A stretch of 64,000 nt of DNA from Muribaculaceae bacterium (GCA_009775265.1 VSPG01000002.1:62001-126000); one strand, 5' to 3'. Shown: positions 50,977 to 59,798, counted from the first letter of the stretch. The notes: generated from the sequence alone by a model not told the origin. Translations and numbers: made by a program.

Positions 50977-52947
50977 TCACTTCTTGGGGGCTTCAAGCTG
51001 TTCGCAGACTGCCACTCTGACACCTGCTTTCGTTAGTTTTCGCACATAGGTGTCGAGTGCATTATGAGGGAACCCGGCGACCATCTTCTTGCCACGCTTG
51101 GTAATGGTTATCTGGAGTAACTCAGCGGCTTTTTCCGCATCCTCGTTGAACAACTCGTAGAAGTCATTGACGCGGAAGATGAGGATTGAACCAGGGTGCT
51201 TCTTCTTCATCTCCTTGAATTGCTTCTCTATGGAGGTTGGACGCTTGGCCGGAGTGGTTTCGGCGGCAGGTGCCTCGGTTTCGATTTTCTTACCGTCAAG
51301 AGTATAACCGAGGGCTTTCAGCTGAGCCGTGATTTTCTTCTCGCTCTTGCTGAATTTCTCGTTGACCTTGTCGCGGGCCTCATTGTACTCGACAGGGCAC
51401 CAAATCTCTCCGAGACGGTCAACATGAGGCTTGGCCAGGTGCTTGACTTCATCAAGGATGAGAATTGTGGTACCGCAAGCAAGCGCGTGTTTCATCCATG
51501 CTCTGAGAATAAAGGGCGCCATCTCAAAATGGCCGGAGACATAGGCCGTGATTTCCTCGGCGGAGGGATACTTACCGAGGCCGAGTTCGGTGCAGAGCTC
51601 GCTATTGTTCTTCACCATCATTGAGTAAGCGAGGATAAACTCGGAATTGTCAAGTCCGTTGAGGTCCTTGATTTGGCCATGCTCGCCGAGAGCCTTACAA
51701 CCCTGAGATACAAGGTAGGCAGGGAGCGAGCTTTTCTCAGACTTGTACTTACTGACAAGCTCCTGAACTTTGAGAGGGAGTCCGTTGCTGTCAATATTCG
51801 TGGTCTGATCGTCTTTTTTGAGGTACCACGCCTGCTCTTCTATGCGGATGTAGTTGTAGCTCCCCAACTGAATAACACGGTAGCACTCTCCGCTCTCCAG
51901 GAATTTTTGAGTGCGTTCATCGTCCATGTCGTACCAGCATCGGCTCTTGAACTGACTCGACGGCTCAACTATTTCGTAGCCGAGTTCCTTGACTTTGGCG
52001 CGTACAGCCTCTTTGAGTTTTTTGATACTGCCGGGGGCATAGGAATCATTACCTATGGCTATAACAGCTTTGCCCTTTTCAAGAGGCTGTCCGGCCTTGA
52101 CAAGAGTGCTGTCATTGCTCCGCAGATATTCCGCGATGTAGGCAACAGTCTTGGCGATGAATTTATCCTCGCAAGTACACTGGCCGTCGGTGGCTTTCAT
52201 TTCGTAGAACAGACAGCCGTGGTTGCAGATGTTGTGCTGACACTCACTGCAAGAGGTGCCACAACCACCGGCAAATTCAGCATCGCTTTTCCACACTGCA
52301 TCAATGATGTTGAGGAACAGGCCCTTGACAAATCCCGAAGCGTTTGCTGTTGTGAAGCCCTGATAGCTGTCATCGTACTGCTTGAAGTATGCGCGCTGCT
52401 GATCCTCGGTAACTTTGCAGATTATCATGGCCGCACTGATGGGCATCTTTTCCTCTTTCAAGGCTTTCATCAACTCAGGAATGAGAGAGTTGAGTTTGAT
52501 GCGGTCCTGAACGAAGCGGATGCTCTTGCCGAAGCGGAGCGCAATGTCTTGGATTGAGCTGCCTTTCTTTTGGAGTTGCCCGAAAGCAAAGGCTTCCTCC
52601 ATCGGGTCAACATCCTGACGTTGCAGGTTCTCGGTGATCATCGCGTCGAAGGCCTCCTCATCGGACATCTCTTTCACAATGGCCATAATCTCGTCCCAGG
52701 GATTGAACGGCAACTCGTTATTGAGTTCCGTTTCCTCAAAGAGGATACGGTAAGCACGATAGCGGCGCTCTCCGCAGACAATCTCATACTCGGTGTTATC
52801 TGCTACCGGACGCACCGTGATAGGCTGGAGAAGTCCCTGCTGACGAATATTCTCCGACAGTTCCTTCAACGCCGCCTCGTCGAATGTTTTGCGAGGATTC
52901 ATCGGTGACGGATGCACCGATGATAGTTTTACGGATTTTACTTCCAT
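50977..52947 (-). CDS. ParB-like protein fused to a MutS domain I
   Basis: 656 residues. Residues 1-200 are ParB-like: SKLSSVHPSPMNPRKTF-type start, GERRYRAYRIL core (about 75-85), and a helix-turn-helix segment (SSIQDIALRFGKSIRFVQDR). A Cys-rich insert (CGTSCSECQHNICNHGC) at about 225-245 could bind zinc. The last 89 residues are MutS domain I: ILIFRVNDFYELFNEDAEKA, with the mismatch-reading Phe-Tyr-Glu at 596-598, and VAGFPHNALDTYVRKLTKAG. First gene under promoter module P3. Confidence 0.85.
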   Translation of the reverse strand: MEVKSVKLSSVHPSPMNPRKTFDEAALKELSENIRQQGLLQPITVRPVADNTEYEIVCGERRYRAYRILFEETELNNELPFNPWDEIMAIVKEMSDEEAFDAMITENLQRQDVDPMEEAFAFGQLQKKGSSIQDIALRFGKSIRFVQDRIKLNSLIPELMKALKEEKMPISAAMIICKVTEDQQRAYFKQYDDSYQGFTTANASGFVKGLFLNIIDAVWKSDAEFAGGCGTSCSECQHNICNHGCLFYEMKATDGQCTCEDKFIAKTVAYIAEYLRSNDSTLVKAGQPLEKGKAVIAIGNDSYAPGSIKKLKEAVRAKVKELGYEIVEPSSQFKSRCWYDMDDERTQKFLESGECYRVIQLGSYNYIRIEEQAWYLKKDDQTTNIDSNGLPLKVQELVSKYKSEKSSLPAYLVSQGCKALGEHGQIKDLNGLDNSEFILAYSMMVKNNSELCTELGLGKYPSAEEITAYVSGHFEMAPFILRAWMKHALACGTTILILDEVKHLAKPHVDRLGEIWCPVEYNEARDKVNEKFSKSEKKITAQLKALGYTLDGKKIETEAPAAETTPAKRPTSIEKQFKEMKKKHPGSILIFRVNDFYELFNEDAEKAAELLQITITKRGKKMVAGFPHNALDTYVRKLTKAGVRVAVCEQLEAPKK

Positions 52948-52953
52948 AGTGGG

Positions 52954-53050
52954 TTTTATTGGTTTGACTTTTAGTTGATTGTACTGTAAAGTTAGTCACC
53001 GTGAGCGGATTTTGCAAACAGAATGGCCACCATTTTTACACCATTTTACC
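52954..53050 (-). promoter_or_regulatory. Phased-repeat promoter module P3
   Basis: Minus strand: TTTG (53018-53015), 20 bp, TAACTTTA (52994-52987), leader element 52970-52954, ATG 52947. Plus-strand motif copies CACCATTTT at 53028 and 53039, 11 bp apart, the first 13 bp from the -33 box. Confidence 0.85.
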
Positions 53051-53267
53051 ATGAGTAAGTGGCACCGTTGAATGTCCATTCAACTTTCTGATAGCGGAAG
53101 AAACCGCGTCGGGCAGTCTCTTCAAACATCGGAATATCTTTCGTCTTGATCTCTCCGGGAGTATGACCGTTCACAGTCGTATATTTGGGAAGACCGAAAT
53201 GTTTCCTAATGGCCACGATTGCTTCCTCGTCTTTCGTGACCCAATAGATTACAACCTTCATCGCCAT
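53046..53267 (-). CDS. Small basic phage protein
   Basis: 73 residues: MAMKVVIYWVTKDEEAIVAI, TTVNGHTPGEIKTKDIPMFE and RRGFFRYQKVEWTFNG. Beta-alpha-beta type. It overlaps the DnaC-like gene end by 10 bases. Unrecognised. Confidence 0.65.
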   Translation of the reverse strand: MAMKVVIYWVTKDEEAIVAIRKHFGLPKYTTVNGHTPGEIKTKDIPMFEETARRGFFRYQKVEWTFNGATYSW

Positions 53268-53959
53268 GACTCGCCGGACATTTGAACGAAGTTGAACATT
53301 TCAAAGCAGCGGTCATAGATATGGTCGCCGTAGATTTCGCCAATCTGTTCAGGGGCGAGATTGGAGGTGACATGGGTAAAATCGCCGCGTCTTATGTCAT
53401 ATCGCCGTTGGAAGATATACTGAAAGACATTCTCCATATTACCGAAAAATCCGGTGGGGATACATTCGCGGCCGACTTCATCGAAAGCCTGACGGCATGA
53501 TGTTATGTACTCCTCAATGCCTGGGTACCCTTCTTTGGCGAACATTCCGGCAACGTAGCTGGCGTTGGTAATGCGGAAGCTATATGCCCAGGGGTCGCGG
53601 CGCATCGTTCTCGGATTGTCTTTTTCCCGATAACATACAGGGCGGCGCACCATGTGGCAATAGTCTCGGATGATTTCAAGCATTGTCGATTTGCCGGTGC
53701 CGATGTCGCCCCATAGCCACAGACCTTTGTCGGGATCCAATTTGCCGTCAATCATCAGGCACCACCGCACAAGGTCGTTCAGTAAAGGCTTCATGCTGTC
53801 GCGGATTTGGAATTTGGGGCAAATGGACTTGCATATTTCGAGAAAATCAAGTTTCTCCTGACGGGTCACGTCTCTTGAGCCCGCAACTTGGCGTGACTTT
53901 TCCTCGAATGGGTATGCCGCCGCTTGGAGGTATCGGTCTATCTGTTCTGGTTTGCTCAT
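53258..53959 (-). CDS. DnaC-like helicase loader ATPase
   Basis: 233 residues from the ATG at 53959, preceded by GAAAGGAAAC; the frame is open to 53989. Walker A GDIGTGKS (84-91), Walker B-type segment FDEVG (about 159), CYREKD and THVTSNLAPEQIGE (sensor I, residues near 205). It matches DnaC/IstB-like loaders that place the host or phage replicative helicase at an initiator-bound origin. The preceding gene, with iterons, is the likely initiator; the two overlap by 113 bases. Confidence 0.85.
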   Translation of the reverse strand: MSKPEQIDRYLQAAAYPFEEKSRQVAGSRDVTRQEKLDFLEICKSICPKFQIRDSMKPLLNDLVRWCLMIDGKLDPDKGLWLWGDIGTGKSTMLEIIRDYCHMVRRPVCYREKDNPRTMRRDPWAYSFRITNASYVAGMFAKEGYPGIEEYITSCRQAFDEVGRECIPTGFFGNMENVFQYIFQRRYDIRRGDFTHVTSNLAPEQIGEIYGDHIYDRCFEMFNFVQMSGESWR

Positions 53960-54743
53960 TTTGTTTCCTTTCTTTTTCTCGCTTTTCATCGTCGATTATC
54001 CACGAATTTGCTTTGCTATCCCAACGAGTAATGCGTCGGTTGTATTTATCAATCCAGCCTACAGCTGCGTAATTGTCGTAAAACCGACGCGCACTCTCTT
54101 CCCAATTTTCCAGACGCTTGTCGGCATCTTGGCTCAGGAAGTACCGCCGGACATCATCGAGTGTCGGCGGCTCAAAAGTAATTTTTGGCTTTGGCGGAGA
54201 TTTTTTCTTTGCAGCCTTTCTCTCTTCCTCAGCAAAAAGACTTTCAGGTTCTATGAGTTGAGGTGCGCCGCGTGTTGCGACAGCAACACTATTGTCTTTA
54301 GTCTTATGTCTTCTTTCTTCTATTAATAAGGTGGAATCAGGCGTTGTGTTACCTTTGTGTAACCCTTGTGTTACCTTTGTGTTTCCATTTGTGTTACCTT
54401 CGTGTTTCTCAGGGGAAACACAATCGGAAACACAAAACCTCTCATAAAGCTCCGAATTATTGATATTGACCCCATCTATAAGATAGATAGTCGGACCTCT
54501 CCCTTGTGCCTCTATAAAATCAATCATACCGCGTTGCTTGAGCCTATTCCTGGCCTCTCCAATCGTCTTGCGAGAAATCTGAAGGCATACTTCCAAATTC
54601 CTCGTCTGCAATTCAAAGGGGTTAAGCCATCTTCTAATATTGCACTCATTTAGCAGGAAAAAGTAAATAGCAGTGTCTATATCTGAAAATTTCTTAACGC
54701 GATAGGCTTCCCAAAAGCGGTTTATTAAATCTATGTAGGTCAT
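53847..54743 (-). CDS. Replication initiator-type protein
   Basis: 298 residues. Residues 1-90 are a winged-helix region (SDIDTAIYFFLLNECNIRRW, LQISRKTIGEARNRLKQRGM). A flexible linker (HEGNTNGNTKVTQGLHKGNT) lies at about 115-135 and is coded by the iterons. Then a Lys/Pro stretch (KAAKKKSPPKPK) and a helical end (TLDDVRRYFLSQDADKR). This order, HTH then iteron-coded linker then partner domain, resembles lambda O. It is followed by a DnaC-like loader, as O is by P in lambda. Confidence 0.7.
   Translation of the reverse strand: MTYIDLINRFWEAYRVKKFSDIDTAIYFFLLNECNIRRWLNPFELQTRNLEVCLQISRKTIGEARNRLKQRGMIDFIEAQGRGPTIYLIDGVNINNSELYERFCVSDCVSPEKHEGNTNGNTKVTQGLHKGNTTPDSTLLIEERRHKTKDNSVAVATRGAPQLIEPESLFAEEERKAAKKKSPPKPKITFEPPTLDDVRRYFLSQDADKRLENWEESARRFYDNYAAVGWIDKYNRRITRWDSKANSWIIDDEKREKERKQNEQTRTDRPIPPSGGIPIRGKVTPSCGLKRRDPSGET
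54344..54434. other. Iteron array: candidate phage replication origin
   Basis: Three 17-bp direct repeats, TTGTGTTACCTTTGTGT at 54344-54360 and 54366-54382 (identical) and 54389-54405 (one mismatch), spaced 22 and 23 bp, about two helical turns. Half-site copies GAAACACA at 54415 and 54427 lie in inverse orientation. An AT-rich stretch (tattaataag, 54321-54330) is alongside. All lie inside the initiator gene, as in lambda ori. Confidence 0.75.
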
Positions 54744-55189
54744 CGGTAAAGTGGGTACTTGTTTAGAGCCTCTTCAATATATGGCGCTGGCGACACTCTA
54801 AGGTATCGGCACACGGCGGTTATGAACTCTATTATACCGTGGCAAACGGCATACACACTGCCGTTTCGCTCTACTAATTCTTGCCACGATTTCTGCTCGT
54901 CTGACTGGGTTCCGGCCTTAGAACCTTTGCGCTTGGGGACTTTCATCTCAATGCAGAGGCTCGCCTTGCCGCCCGATGGGAACAAGAGAATGAGGTCGGC
55001 CACTCCTTTGACCTGACCCTCATAGACCATAGATGCACCGGCACGGCCGCCACGCCATCCTCCATTGGGAACAGAGAAAAGCAGACGGTCAACCTTTGGG
55101 AATGTCATACGGAACCAGCATACGCAAGTGTGCTGTATCTTGGCCTCTGAGTAGTCTTTCTCCGCTTCTAAGATTTCCTTTTCTGTCAT
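54740..55189 (-). CDS. VRR-NUC nuclease
   Basis: 149 residues from the ATG at 55189 (4-base overlap with the previous stop). SEAKIQHTCVCWFRMTFPKV start, SVPNGGWRGGRAGA, VKGVADLILLFP (the catalytic Asp in GxxD/ADL), LCIEMKVPKRKGSKA (E-x-K) and QSDEQKSW. Standard VRR-NUC order, a PD-(D/E)XK nuclease of phage replication and recombination. Usually acts on branched DNA with a helicase; an SNF2 helicase is two genes upstream. Confidence 0.85.
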   Translation of the reverse strand: MTEKEILEAEKDYSEAKIQHTCVCWFRMTFPKVDRLLFSVPNGGWRGGRAGASMVYEGQVKGVADLILLFPSGGKASLCIEMKVPKRKGSKAGTQSDEQKSWQELVERNGSVYAVCHGIIEFITAVCRYLRVSPAPYIEEALNKYPLYR

Positions 55190-55377
55190 GGTTTCGGATG
55201 TTCGGTGCGTCGGTCGCACTCGTTTAACTGTTTTACAATCTGCTTGACCCGTTCTAAATTGCCATCCCGATTGTCAAATACGGCGATGCTCTCAAGCTGC
55301 GGCCCGAACAATCCGATGCCGTTTTTGAGAATATGGATTCTCTCGCCGATGATTTTATGACGGAACGCTCGTTTCAT
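55186..55377 (-). CDS. Small basic protein
   Basis: 63 residues, MKRAFRHKIIGERIHILKNG then NLERVKQIVKQLNE. Between the SNF2 helicase and VRR-NUC with 4-base overlaps on both sides, so co-translated. Unrecognised. Confidence 0.65.
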   Translation of the reverse strand: MKRAFRHKIIGERIHILKNGIGLFGPQLESIAVFDNRDGNLERVKQIVKQLNECDRRTEHPKP

Positions 55378-57110
55378 AACTCATCTCTGAACAGGTTCAT
55401 GGTGATGTTGACAATATCCTCCTCTATTTGAGTGGTTGTGCCGGTCACTCCGTTGGCGATGTCTTTCTTGGTCTGAATGATTTTATACATCTTCTCGTCA
55501 ATGGTCTTGTCGCCGAGGAAGTAATAGCAGTTCACCGCGTTCTTTTGGCCGTTACGGTGGGCGCGGTCCTCGGCCTGCTCACAGTCGCTGTAAGTCCAGG
55601 GGAACTCGATAAAGCCTACGCGGCTGGCGGCTGTCAAGGTCAGGCCCGTACCGCCGGAACGATAGTTGAGGATAATGAGCTTGCAGTCGGGGTCGTTCTG
55701 GAACTTGTCAACGGCGGCCTGCTTCTGAGTGGTATTCTCGCTACCCGTTACGCAGACGGCATCGGGAAATTCTTGTTTGAGAGCTGCCACTACATCTTTC
55801 AAGAAAGCGAACATGATCAACTTCTCGCCGCCGTCTATGATGTCGTGAATAAAATCCGACACGGCCTTGATTTTGCCGTGAGCTGCTATCTGTTTGAGGA
55901 TGCCGATTTGCACCATCACCTGACCTCGCATGGCTCTCATCAGCTTGTCATCCGAGGCGTTCTTATACTGCCTCAGATAGCCGAGCAGGTTCTTCTCCGC
56001 ATCTGTGTACTCCTTGCGGTTTGTGATGTCGCAGGTGATATACTGGCGCGTCTTGTCGGGGAGCTGGGTGAGAACCTTTTGCTTTTCCCGGCGAAAGAAA
56101 CAACACATCCACAGACGGTAGTTCAACTCACGCAGATTGGAAGATTGCTTGGGTCCGTCGCAGAAGCGTCTCATAAATTGCTGATAGCCGCCGAAGTCCT
56201 CAAGACGGTCAAGAATTTTAAGCTGCTGCACAAGGTCGGTATTGTTGTTGACAACCGGGGTGCCGGTCAGCTCAAATATCCACCTCTTACCCTTGCAGAT
56301 GCCCTCGACATACTTTGCCTGCTGGGTCTTGCTGCATTTGCACTTGTGGCTCTCGTCTATGATGACGCACTTAAAGAGATTGATGCGCTCGTCAAAATGA
56401 ATGGAGCGGAGAGTGATACGCTTGGTGGCCGTGACTTTCGTGACGAAAAACTTTTTAAGGCTCTCGTAGTTGGTGATGAACACCGGGCAGATAGACTCTC
56501 CGTCAGGTCTCTTCAACTCGTAAAAACGGTGCCAGTCGGCTTTGTTGTGGTCATCGAGAATGATTGCATCAATACCGGCGAACTTCTTAAACTCGCGCTG
56601 CCAGTTGACTTTTAGAGCCGCCGGGCAGATTACAAGTACAGGGAAGGTGTCGCCATACTTGGCCGCTTCTTTGTGCGCCTTGACAACCGTGCAGATAGCT
56701 TGGAGCGTTTTGCCAAGTCCGGGCTGATCGCCAAAGATGCAACGCTGATGGTCCAAAGCATAGCGGACACCCTCCAACTGGTACTCATAAGGATTCAGGA
56801 GCATATAATGGTCGCCGGTGAACGGCTTCATCGGCGGTATCTCGAAGATAACATCACTCGCTTCCTTACGCCTCTGAACCGACATGCAGTAACGATTCTT
56901 GACGGCCCACCCTGCAAAAGCCTCAACATACCACCGAGCATCAAAGCCCGGCGGATAGAAGGGACTCTTCTTTGCTACAATCCACACGCGGTCTCCGTTG
57001 TCCCATCGGGGACGGCTGGGTATGCGCTTGATAACCTCTATGAGACGAGGATTGTAGTCAAAGGAGAGACGGAATGTGCCGGGTGTCTCGGTAACGTATA
57101 TTGGGTTCAT
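55374..57110 (-). CDS. SNF2-family DNA helicase/translocase
   Basis: 578 residues. A 95-residue N-terminal HARP-like segment (GTFRLSFDYNPRLIEVIKRI, RPRWDNGDRVWIV), then helicase motifs: GDQPGLGKT (Walker A, 127-135), VIIDESHK (DEAH-like box, about 255), TGTPVVNN, LNYRSGGTGLTLT and QAEDRAHRNGQ (motif VI). SMARCAL1-type layout, which anneals or rewinds DNA at forks. Grouped with VRR-NUC, a pairing common in Bacteroidales phages. Confidence 0.9.
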   Translation of the reverse strand: MNPIYVTETPGTFRLSFDYNPRLIEVIKRIPSRPRWDNGDRVWIVAKKSPFYPPGFDARWYVEAFAGWAVKNRYCMSVQRRKEASDVIFEIPPMKPFTGDHYMLLNPYEYQLEGVRYALDHQRCIFGDQPGLGKTLQAICTVVKAHKEAAKYGDTFPVLVICPAALKVNWQREFKKFAGIDAIILDDHNKADWHRFYELKRPDGESICPVFITNYESLKKFFVTKVTATKRITLRSIHFDERINLFKCVIIDESHKCKCSKTQQAKYVEGICKGKRWIFELTGTPVVNNNTDLVQQLKILDRLEDFGGYQQFMRRFCDGPKQSSNLRELNYRLWMCCFFRREKQKVLTQLPDKTRQYITCDITNRKEYTDAEKNLLGYLRQYKNASDDKLMRAMRGQVMVQIGILKQIAAHGKIKAVSDFIHDIIDGGEKLIMFAFLKDVVAALKQEFPDAVCVTGSENTTQKQAAVDKFQNDPDCKLIILNYRSGGTGLTLTAASRVGFIEFPWTYSDCEQAEDRAHRNGQKNAVNCYYFLGDKTIDEKMYKIIQTKKDIANGVTGTTTQIEEDIVNITMNLFRDEL

Positions 57111-57113
57111 GTC

Positions 57114-57680
57114 TTATGCAGGTATCTCTTCAGGAATAGCTACATCTACTGTGGCTCCGGCCTCGCCGAATGGGTCTTCCGTATTGCCGGATGTGTCATC
57201 CTGATTGAAGTCCAGCACTCCGTCGGTGTCATACTTGCGGTCGAGTATATACTGCTCGACCTCATAGAGAAATGCCTGCACGGCCATGTCGAACTCATCG
57301 CCGTGTTCCAGACCCTCGTCGCCGAGGTCAACGCCGGGAGAGCATAGGTTCAACACCTTTCTCGTCATGAGGATACGCTTGCCGCTCATCACTATGAACG
57401 GCGCAGAGTCATCGCCGCCCTTGCTCACGGCCGACACTGAAATCTGCTTCAGCAATTCATTGTTGGCTTCTCCGTTAAGGTCAGACCAATCTATTGAGTC
57501 TGCCTCTTTCTGCTCAGTCAGTGCCGCGAAGAATGGTACCAACTCCTGAAGGCGACTGCGCAGATCCACGTGGGCGCGGTGATTGCCTTTGATGGTAATC
57601 TCGTTGCCGTCCTGGTCAATGTAAGTCGCCTCAACGCTGCCTCCCTTGGTAAGTTTGGCTTTCTTGATTTTTAATTCCAT
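57114..57680 (-). CDS. Uncharacterised conserved phage protein
   Basis: 188 residues. Beta-rich start (KKAKLTKGGSVEATYIDQDG), helical middle (VDLRSRLQELVPFFAALTEQ), very acidic end. Recurs in replication modules of this phage type by memory, but no function is known. Confidence 0.6.
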   Translation of the reverse strand: MELKIKKAKLTKGGSVEATYIDQDGNEITIKGNHRAHVDLRSRLQELVPFFAALTEQKEADSIDWSDLNGEANNELLKQISVSAVSKGGDDSAPFIVMSGKRILMTRKVLNLCSPGVDLGDEGLEHGDEFDMAVQAFLYEVEQYILDRKYDTDGVLDFNQDDTSGNTEDPFGEAGATVDVAIPEEIPA

Positions 57681-57732
57681 TTTTGTTTTTTTGAGGTGAA
57701 AAAATATCGGACGGCATTTGGCGCCGCCCGAT

Positions 57733-58152
57733 TTATCGGTGTTTGTATTCGTTTATGAAATCCTGATAATGCCTGTCCGCTGGCAATGGGAGGTTTATCC
57801 CGAACTCAGTAGCGGCATCAGCTTGAATCTTGTTGAGGTAGTCGGTCATCTGGAGCGTGTTCAGGTCTGTTGTGCTGCCTATCACATGAACCCATCGGCC
57901 TCTGACCGCTATGTCTCGCCCAAGGTATTTAGCCTTGTAGTAGTCGTGGATGTCATCTTTCGGAGTGCCGGTCGCTTCCTCCATGCACTTGAACCACATC
58001 CACATCAGCGCATTTTGGCTTACTGTCCTCGGCTGTGTCTTACGGACTATCTTGACAGTGTAGGTTCCGTTCTGGAGAAGTGAGCAGAGGTAGTCAAAGG
58101 ACTTATCCATGCTCACCTCTCCGTTACACTTGGTAAGGGTAGCTTCAGGCAT
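57733..58152 (-). CDS. NinB/Orf-like recombination protein (tentative)
   Basis: 139 residues. VKIVRKTQPRTVSQNALMWM, WFKCMEEATGTPKDDIHDYY then KAKYLGRD, STTDLNTLQMTDYLNKIQAD and the ending GINLPLPADRHYQDFINEY match the arrangement of lambda NinB-like proteins (SxxQNxxxW... phage DNA-binding recombination mediators), though not strongly. Immediately after the SSB-like gene. Other single-stranded-DNA adaptor roles are possible. Confidence 0.55.
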   Translation of the reverse strand: MPEATLTKCNGEVSMDKSFDYLCSLLQNGTYTVKIVRKTQPRTVSQNALMWMWFKCMEEATGTPKDDIHDYYKAKYLGRDIAVRGRWVHVIGSTTDLNTLQMTDYLNKIQADAATEFGINLPLPADRHYQDFINEYKHR

Positions 58153-58738
58153 TGGTCTTGAACGGTAAGCCGTCTACACCGAGGTTTTGGGGCGTACTGC
58201 CACCGGCAGGATACTGGCCGGGGAACGGCGCGGCTTGCGGCGCGGCTGGTTGAGGATATGACGGCTGTTGGGGATAGGCAGGTTGCTGGGGGTAGCTCGG
58301 CTGTTGGGGATAACCCTGCTGTGGATAGGTGGGCTGTTGAGGATATGCACCATATCCGGGCGCCGGTGCCGGTGCGGACTGTTGGGGATAGCCCTGCTGA
58401 GGCTGCTGACTGTAACCCTGCTGAGGCTGTTCCTGATAAGGAGTGATGTTGAGACCCTTGATTGACGTGAACACTCGGCCATTGTACTCTCGGCCGTTGA
58501 CGCACGCATCGACGCTGACACGCTGGCCCGGCTGAAAGTTGTCAAGGAGTCCCATCTTGTCCCCGGTGAACTCCACTAATACATAGTTGGGATGCACAAC
58601 GCCGTCGCGGTCGGACCACGAGTCATCGAGTATCAGCTCACGCTTTCTGAACGGATCGCCGCCGTTTCTGGAGGGTATTTCCTGAACTTGGGAGATAGAA
58701 TAAATGATTGCACCTCCCGAAATTTGTAATTTAATCAT
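58145..58738 (-). CDS. DUF3127-like single-strand DNA-binding protein with Tyr/Pro/Gln tail
   Basis: 197 residues. Residues 1-100: OB-fold pattern SISQVQEIPSRNGGDPFRKR, YVLVEFTGDKMGLLDNFQPG, QRVSVDACVNGREYNGRVFT and SIKGLNITPY, the DUF3127 signature. Residues 103-170 are low complexity, built of YPQQP, YSQQPQQG and PAYPQQ copies, like SSB linkers and prone to condensation. C-terminal FKTNA lacks the acidic DDxPF tip of classic SSB. Placed between NinB-like and nuclease genes. Confidence 0.8.
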   Translation of the reverse strand: MIKLQISGGAIIYSISQVQEIPSRNGGDPFRKRELILDDSWSDRDGVVHPNYVLVEFTGDKMGLLDNFQPGQRVSVDACVNGREYNGRVFTSIKGLNITPYQEQPQQGYSQQPQQGYPQQSAPAPAPGYGAYPQQPTYPQQGYPQQPSYPQQPAYPQQPSYPQPAAPQAAPFPGQYPAGGSTPQNLGVDGLPFKTNA

Positions 58739-59798
58739 CGCTGTTATCTTTAAGTGTTATTTTGAACGAGCCGCTGACGGCCTTTTGGGTGAAATATTGA
58801 GCGGCCAAGTCGGGATGGTCTTTCTCGAAACTTTTTGCATCGAATGTCCGTCGCATTGAGGCCGCTCCGAGAGTTGTCTTGAACAGACCGCTGTCCCAAC
58901 TCCTTAGACCTCGCTTCTCCATCGCTTCTCTCAGCAAAGGCTTCACTCGGTCAAGTTCTGAGTCTATGTGCTGCTTTTGTTTGAGCAGCTTGTTTACATA
59001 GGCTATCATGTCTTCCGGCAAAATGCTCCCGGCATCGCTTGTGGACCGCTGTCCGAGTTGAGGATGCAGGAGCTTGCGGTCGGGATGCTCATAGACGATT
59101 GAGCCGTCAAAGGACTCATACCACACCGCTTTCAGCAGTTCAAGAACGAGTTCGTCGGGCTTGCGCTCGATAATCCAAAACGCTGCCTCATCCTTGCGGA
59201 GCCAGTTGGCACACAGACCTTCTACTTTGAGTCCGGGGTTCTGTCTCTCGAACAGCACCGCGTACACTGACAGCTGCCATGAGAGATATTCTTTCAGACC
59301 GTCCGCGTGATTGGCGAAGTAGTTAGGCAATCCGTAGCCGTCAAGCGGATAGTAGTTGAGGTTGTTGGTCTTGGTGTCGGCCAGCCAGATGCCGCCGGTA
59401 CTCTCGCGTATCCATACGTTGTCTATCTGAGATGCGTATTGGAAATTGTCGCTGACAGTGTACTCGTTGGCAAGAGGAATGAAGCCCTGGCGGTGGCGGA
59501 TGTAACTGTCAAGTTCGCGGCTCACGTCCCAATCTTCATCGCCGAAGCTATTGGGATATGTGGTTTCCTTGATGCCGAGGTCATCATACAGCTCAATAGC
59601 TTTGTGGACGGATGAACCATACTGGCCGGCCCTTGGGATTGCCGTGTTCTTTACGAAGTCACTTGCATCAGGATAGACACCCAATTCAAGGACTGAATGA
59701 ATGAGTCCGGTGATGCCCATCAGTCGCTTATCGCCGAGGGCATACCGGTGGAGCTCCTCATTGAACTCCACCGGGCTTTTAATCAGTTCGATGCTCAT
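58731..59798 (-). CDS. PD-(D/E)XK (RecB/lambda-exonuclease-like) nuclease
   Basis: 355 residues. FNEELHRYALGDKRLMGITG start, QYGSSVHKAIELYDD (58-72, the GxxxHKxxE motif), ASQIDNVWIRESTGGIWLAD TKTNN in sequence at 122-144 (IDxVW...xADxKT, the active-site Asp and Lys). C-terminal helical part with LLKQKQHIDSELDRVK. It is the exonuclease partner of the ERF annealase (4-base overlap), forming a Red-like recombination pair. Confidence 0.8.
   Translation of the reverse strand: MSIELIKSPVEFNEELHRYALGDKRLMGITGLIHSVLELGVYPDASDFVKNTAIPRAGQYGSSVHKAIELYDDLGIKETTYPNSFGDEDWDVSRELDSYIRHRQGFIPLANEYTVSDNFQYASQIDNVWIRESTGGIWLADTKTNNLNYYPLDGYGLPNYFANHADGLKEYLSWQLSVYAVLFERQNPGLKVEGLCANWLRKDEAAFWIIERKPDELVLELLKAVWYESFDGSIVYEHPDRKLLHPQLGQRSTSDAGSILPEDMIAYVNKLLKQKQHIDSELDRVKPLLREAMEKRGLRSWDSGLFKTTLGAASMRRTFDAKSFEKDHPDLAAQYFTQKAVSGSFKITLKDNSDD

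Noticed and set aside
51673..52557. A 294-codon plus-strand frame
   Set aside because: Antisense to the ParB-MutS fusion.
55428..56615. A 395-codon plus-strand frame
   Set aside because: Antisense to the SNF2 helicase, whose motifs are clear on the minus strand.
58245..58440. Tandem repeats taken as a CRISPR or minisatellite
   Set aside because: They are codon-level repeats (CAG/CAA, TAC/TAT, CCT/CCC) of a Tyr/Pro/Gln-rich protein tail; there is no regular spacer and no Cas gene.
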